The notes under the pieces: generated by a model
Told to the model about the DNA's origin: nothing
Database searches by the model: none
What the model saw: only the letters and a program-made list of their open reading frames with translations
NCBI GenBank assembly: GCA_014379405.1
Contig: JACMLU010000005.1
Location: 62,001 to 126,000 of the forward strand
Reading direction: 5' to 3'
Length of the DNA: 64,000 nt
From: Flavobacterium sp.
GTDB taxonomy: Bacteria; Bacteroidota; Bacteroidia; Flavobacteriales; Flavobacteriaceae
Program-made: the position numbers and the translations under genes
Shown: positions 62,301 through 64,000 of the stretch, piece after piece
Position numbering within the stretch: position 1 is the first letter of the stretch
Layout: every line of letters starts with the position of its first letter

Positions 62301-63709
62301 CCTTCTGTTCCTACTAATGCAAGAATTGGTAAATACACGATTAAGATAATTATTTCTCCAAAAGCAGCACTGTTTCTGATTTTTGAAGCCGAATTATATA
62401 CTTCGTCATCCATTTCTTCTTGGGTCAGCTCTTTTTGTCTTTTAAGTTTTTGTAAATGATGCATTGTCGCTTCAACAATGATTACCGCTCCATCGACAAT
62501 AATTCCAAAATCGATTGCTCCTAAACTCATTAGGTTTCCGCTTACGCCAAAATAATTCATTAGAATTACAGCAAAAAGCATCGCCAACGGAATTACTGAA
62601 GCAACAATTAATCCTGCACGAAGATTTCCCAGAAACAAAATCAATACAAAAATTACGATTAATGCTCCTTCGAGTAAGTTTTTCATCACTGTTCCAATGG
62701 CATTATCTACTAATTTTCCTCTATCAATAAAAGCTTCGGCAACAACACCTTCGGGTAAACTTTTGTTAATTTGAATCATTTTATCTTTGATTCTATCTAC
62801 AACAGCACTAGAGTTTTCTCCTTTGAGCATTAAGGCTAAACCCGAAACAATTTCGCCTTTACCGTCTTTGGTAGAAGCTCCATAACGCAGTGAAATTCCT
62901 TCTCGAACTTCGGCTACATTTCGAATTAAAATTGGTGACCCGTTTTTATTACTAACTACCACATTTTCTATATCCTTGATACCGCTTGCCATACCAACAC
63001 CACGAATGAAATAAGCATATTGGTCTTTTTCAATATAAGCTCCACCTGTATTTTGATTGTTTTTTTCAAGTGCATTAAAGATATCGGTAATAGTTACTCC
63101 TAAACTGTTTAATTTATTTGGATTAACAGCAACTTCATATTGTTTTAATTTTCCGCCCCAAGTACTTACTTCGGCAATACCTTCAATACCTTGTAATTGT
63201 GGAATGATAATCCAATCTTGAATGGTTCGCAATTTTACTGCATCGTATTTATCTTCATAGCCTTTTTGGACATATACATCATATTGGTATATTTCTCCAA
63301 GACCTGTAGTAATTGGTGCTAATTCTGGAGAACCTACGTACGCTGGAATATTTTCTTTGGCTTGCTGAAGACGTTGGAAAATTTGCTCACGAGCCCAATA
63401 AATATCTAAATCATCTTTAAAAACTACGGTGACAACAGAAAGTCCAAAACGAGATATACTACGTAATTCGATTACTTTTGGAATAGTTTTTACAGCTTGT
63501 TCAAGCGGATAGGTTATTAATTGTTCTACTTCTTGACTTGCCAAAGTGGGTGCTGTAGTAATTATTTGCACCTGATTATTGGTAACATCTGGCAAGGCAT
63601 CCAGTGGTAAATTCTTAATAGAATAGCTTCCCCAAGCAATAAGTACAAGTGTAAATAAAAGTATAATGAATTTGTTCTTTATACTAAATTGTATGATTTT
63701 ATCTAACAT
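59390..63709 (-). CDS. czcA: CzcA/CusA-type RND pump fused to a TolC-like domain
   Basis: 1,439 residues. Residues ~1-1030 are a heavy-metal RND permease: 12 membrane spans, GIDFGIIVDGAVIIVEAT (TM4 charged motif), MTVGFAVIGAFILS, AGIGFIALFGIAVLNGIVL. Residues ~1041-1439 are a complete TolC-like outer-membrane factor: its own signal peptide (MKTSIVTLIILLISSFSFAQ, ATG at 60589) and two helical repeats. Such fusions are known in Bacteroidota, but the intact internal signal suggests that the TolC part may also be made alone. Upstream of the adaptor gene. Confidence 0.9.
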   Translation of the reverse strand: MLDKIIQFSIKNKFIILLFTLVLIAWGSYSIKNLPLDALPDVTNNQVQIITTAPTLASQEVEQLITYPLEQAVKTIPKVIELRSISRFGLSVVTVVFKDDLDIYWAREQIFQRLQQAKENIPAYVGSPELAPITTGLGEIYQYDVYVQKGYEDKYDAVKLRTIQDWIIIPQLQGIEGIAEVSTWGGKLKQYEVAVNPNKLNSLGVTITDIFNALEKNNQNTGGAYIEKDQYAYFIRGVGMASGIKDIENVVVSNKNGSPILIRNVAEVREGISLRYGASTKDGKGEIVSGLALMLKGENSSAVVDRIKDKMIQINKSLPEGVVAEAFIDRGKLVDNAIGTVMKNLLEGALIVIFVLILFLGNLRAGLIVASVIPLAMLFAVILMNYFGVSGNLMSLGAIDFGIIVDGAVIIVEATMHHLQKLKRQKELTQEEMDDEVYNSASKIRNSAAFGEIIILIVYLPILALVGTEGKMFKPMAMTVGFAVIGAFILSLTYVPMMSAMFLSKNTEHKSNFSDRMITWFEGIYTPSLEKALRFKKAVLAISLGLFVLAIVIFQNMGGEFIPTIEEGDLAINATIMTGSSLSQMVKTTTQYEKILKENFPEIKTIVTKIGSGEIPTDPMPIESGDLIIVLKDKDEWREEYDNWEDLANAMKEEMEAIPGATIEISQPIQMRFNELMTGSRSDIAIKIFGDDLEILDAKANELISKVNKIEGIGDLKADKITGLPQITIKYDYNKIALYGLNIADINQIIRSSFAGESAGKIYEESKRFDVVVRMESASRTDITDVSNLFIPLPNGQQVPLSQVATVSYEQGPVQVSREDGKRRITVGLNVRGRDIKSVVEEIQQKLDKDFKLPAGYYVTYGGQFENLIEATKRLSVALPIALGLILVLLFFTFNSVKQSMLIFTAIPLSAIGGVFALWMRGMPFSISAGIGFIALFGIAVLNGIVLISYFNQLKAEGISDPLQRVLIGTKTRLRPVLMTAAVASLGFLPMALSTSGGAEVQKPLATVVIGGLLSATLLTLIVLPILYLLFEKGIKGRKKMKTSIVTLIILLISSFSFAQNSQPISLQKAIEMAKNNNIDLKIADKEIEKQTVLKKTAFQADPLQVQYQGGQFNSVDYDHNFSVQQYFPIGMITKANRQLQEELVKLAEKRKALSEYEIEKAVTIAYYQYLYGVSIQKLNDELFVIYAKFLKNAELRFETGESGKIEVISAKAKSKEIETQKAQLEYDLAIYQKQLQFFVQTEENIVPDSTTPMQFSKLADTNESKVETLVTDYYTQQISVYQKEANTFKAMRTPKLGLGYFTQSIDTEFYYQGFTAGLQIPLFGGVNSAKAKASAISISQSQLELDKNKLAMKLLMQELKNNFDKQQKALDYYQKEGLQYAEQIITTAQKSYANGDMSYWSYISFLNQAIDIKKQSAEATNAYNQSAIQLQYPSISNK

Positions 63710-63786
63710 TGAAATAGTAGTAATGAATTAGAAATCAGCAAATAAGAATACCTGCCATTATTTGTGATACGATCACAACTTTCTAA

Positions 63787-63806
63787 CCCCGCCAAAATGG
63801 GCGGGG
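63787..63806 (-). promoter_or_regulatory. GC-rich hairpin between the small protein gene and the pump gene
   Basis: CCCCGCC / GGCGGGG with a 6-base loop, unusually G+C-rich here and without a T run on the minus strand. It looks like an intercistronic RNA stem (processing or stability) and not a terminator. Confidence 0.5.
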
Positions 63807-63811
63807 CATCA

Positions 63812-64000
63812 TTATGCTATTTGAGGCGGTTGCCAAATACTTCCGAAGAAATTGGAAGAAAGTATTGATTTGTATTCAGGTATTGTTTTGTCAATTAGAA
63901 TTTTGACAGCAATAAAATTGTAATTGTAAACGGCATTGTAAACGAAACTTTGACAACCACAACAGTTGCAAATGCACAAAGGGGAACAGGAATCGTTGTC
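63812..64000 (-). CDS. Cysteine-rich small protein, partial (DUF6660-like)
   Basis: The frame is open to the right edge; 62 codons are visible. It has a dense cysteine cluster (CSPLCICNCCGCQSF) and ends with IWQPPQIA. From memory it resembles small DUF6660-type proteins found next to Czc/Cus pumps in Bacteroidota. It is the first gene seen of the metal-efflux cluster and may bind metal; the 5' end lies outside. Confidence 0.65.
   Translation of the reverse strand, partial: DNDSCSPLCICNCCGCQSFVYNAVYNYNFIAVKILIDKTIPEYKSILSSNFFGSIWQPPQIA

Noticed and set aside
63787..63806. Rho-independent terminator before the pump gene
   Set aside because: The stem is GC-rich but no T run follows on the coding strand, and the genes look like one operon.

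Overview
The window is AT-rich chromosomal DNA of a Bacteroidota bacterium, most likely Flavobacterium or a close relative. The evidence is a gliding-motility/type IX secretion pair at the left edge (a CHU_C-type adhesin tail followed by a PorP/SprF protein), Bacteroidota promoter boxes (TAnnTTTG), bacillithiol synthesis (BshA), a GH2 enzyme with a Bacteroidota-type signal peptide, an RND pump fused to a TolC-like domain, and almost no Shine-Dalgarno sequences. I saw no rRNA, tRNA, CRISPR array, transposase or integrase. One structured RNA, the SRP RNA, is present.

Layout. 1-10 kb: adhesin tail and PorP/SprF, an AraC regulator with an SDR enzyme, a lone MreB paralogue flanked by a duplicated piece of a pterin dehydratase gene, MTA/SAH nucleosidase, a family 6 DNA glycosylase coupled to an unknown gene, and a secreted GH2 glycosidase. 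10-11.2 kb: an elaborate hairpin region and a membrane protein. 11.4-17.4 kb: the most unusual stretch. Single short + strand genes (AAA-like ATPase, lipoprotein, NmrA, VOC, SRPBCC, ParD/ParE, lipocalin-like lipoprotein) are mostly separated by copies of a ~115-150 bp imperfect palindrome. This looks like a cassette array of integron (CALIN) type, or a related repeat-driven accumulation. 17.5-22.7 kb: two PAS histidine kinases, a response regulator and a truncated DJ-1/PfpI gene.

22.7-28.7 kb: a luciferase-like oxidoreductase, two copies of a PH-domain gene bracketing a divergent Fur-family regulator / thioredoxin-reductase-like pair with clear operators, an MFS exporter and GMP reductase. 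28.8-37.3 kb: a hexuronate catabolism locus on the - strand. It holds two PfkB (KDG) kinases, YhcH, KDPG aldolase, an SDR in the place of UxuB, mannonate dehydratase, an ExuT-like transporter and a cupin. A divergent LacI-type regulator has no ordinary start codon in front of its DNA-binding domain. Together the enzymes would take fructuronate via mannonate, KDG and KDPG to pyruvate and glyceraldehyde 3-phosphate.

37.4-48 kb: transaldolase, an SDR enzyme, SRP RNA, glutaminyl cyclase, two separated histidine-utilisation genes (hutI, hutG), a frameshifted gene, small ORFs and duplicated sequence beside an AraC regulator, and a DEAD-box helicase. 48-55.4 kb: a TPR hybrid kinase, a DAACS symporter, chorismate synthase, a small beta-barrel, a PrcB-like lipoprotein and BshA. 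55.5-64 kb: a heavy-metal efflux operon on the - strand (a partial Cys-rich small protein, CzcA-TolC fusion, CzcB adaptor, methyltransferase, Zn/Cd P-type ATPase).
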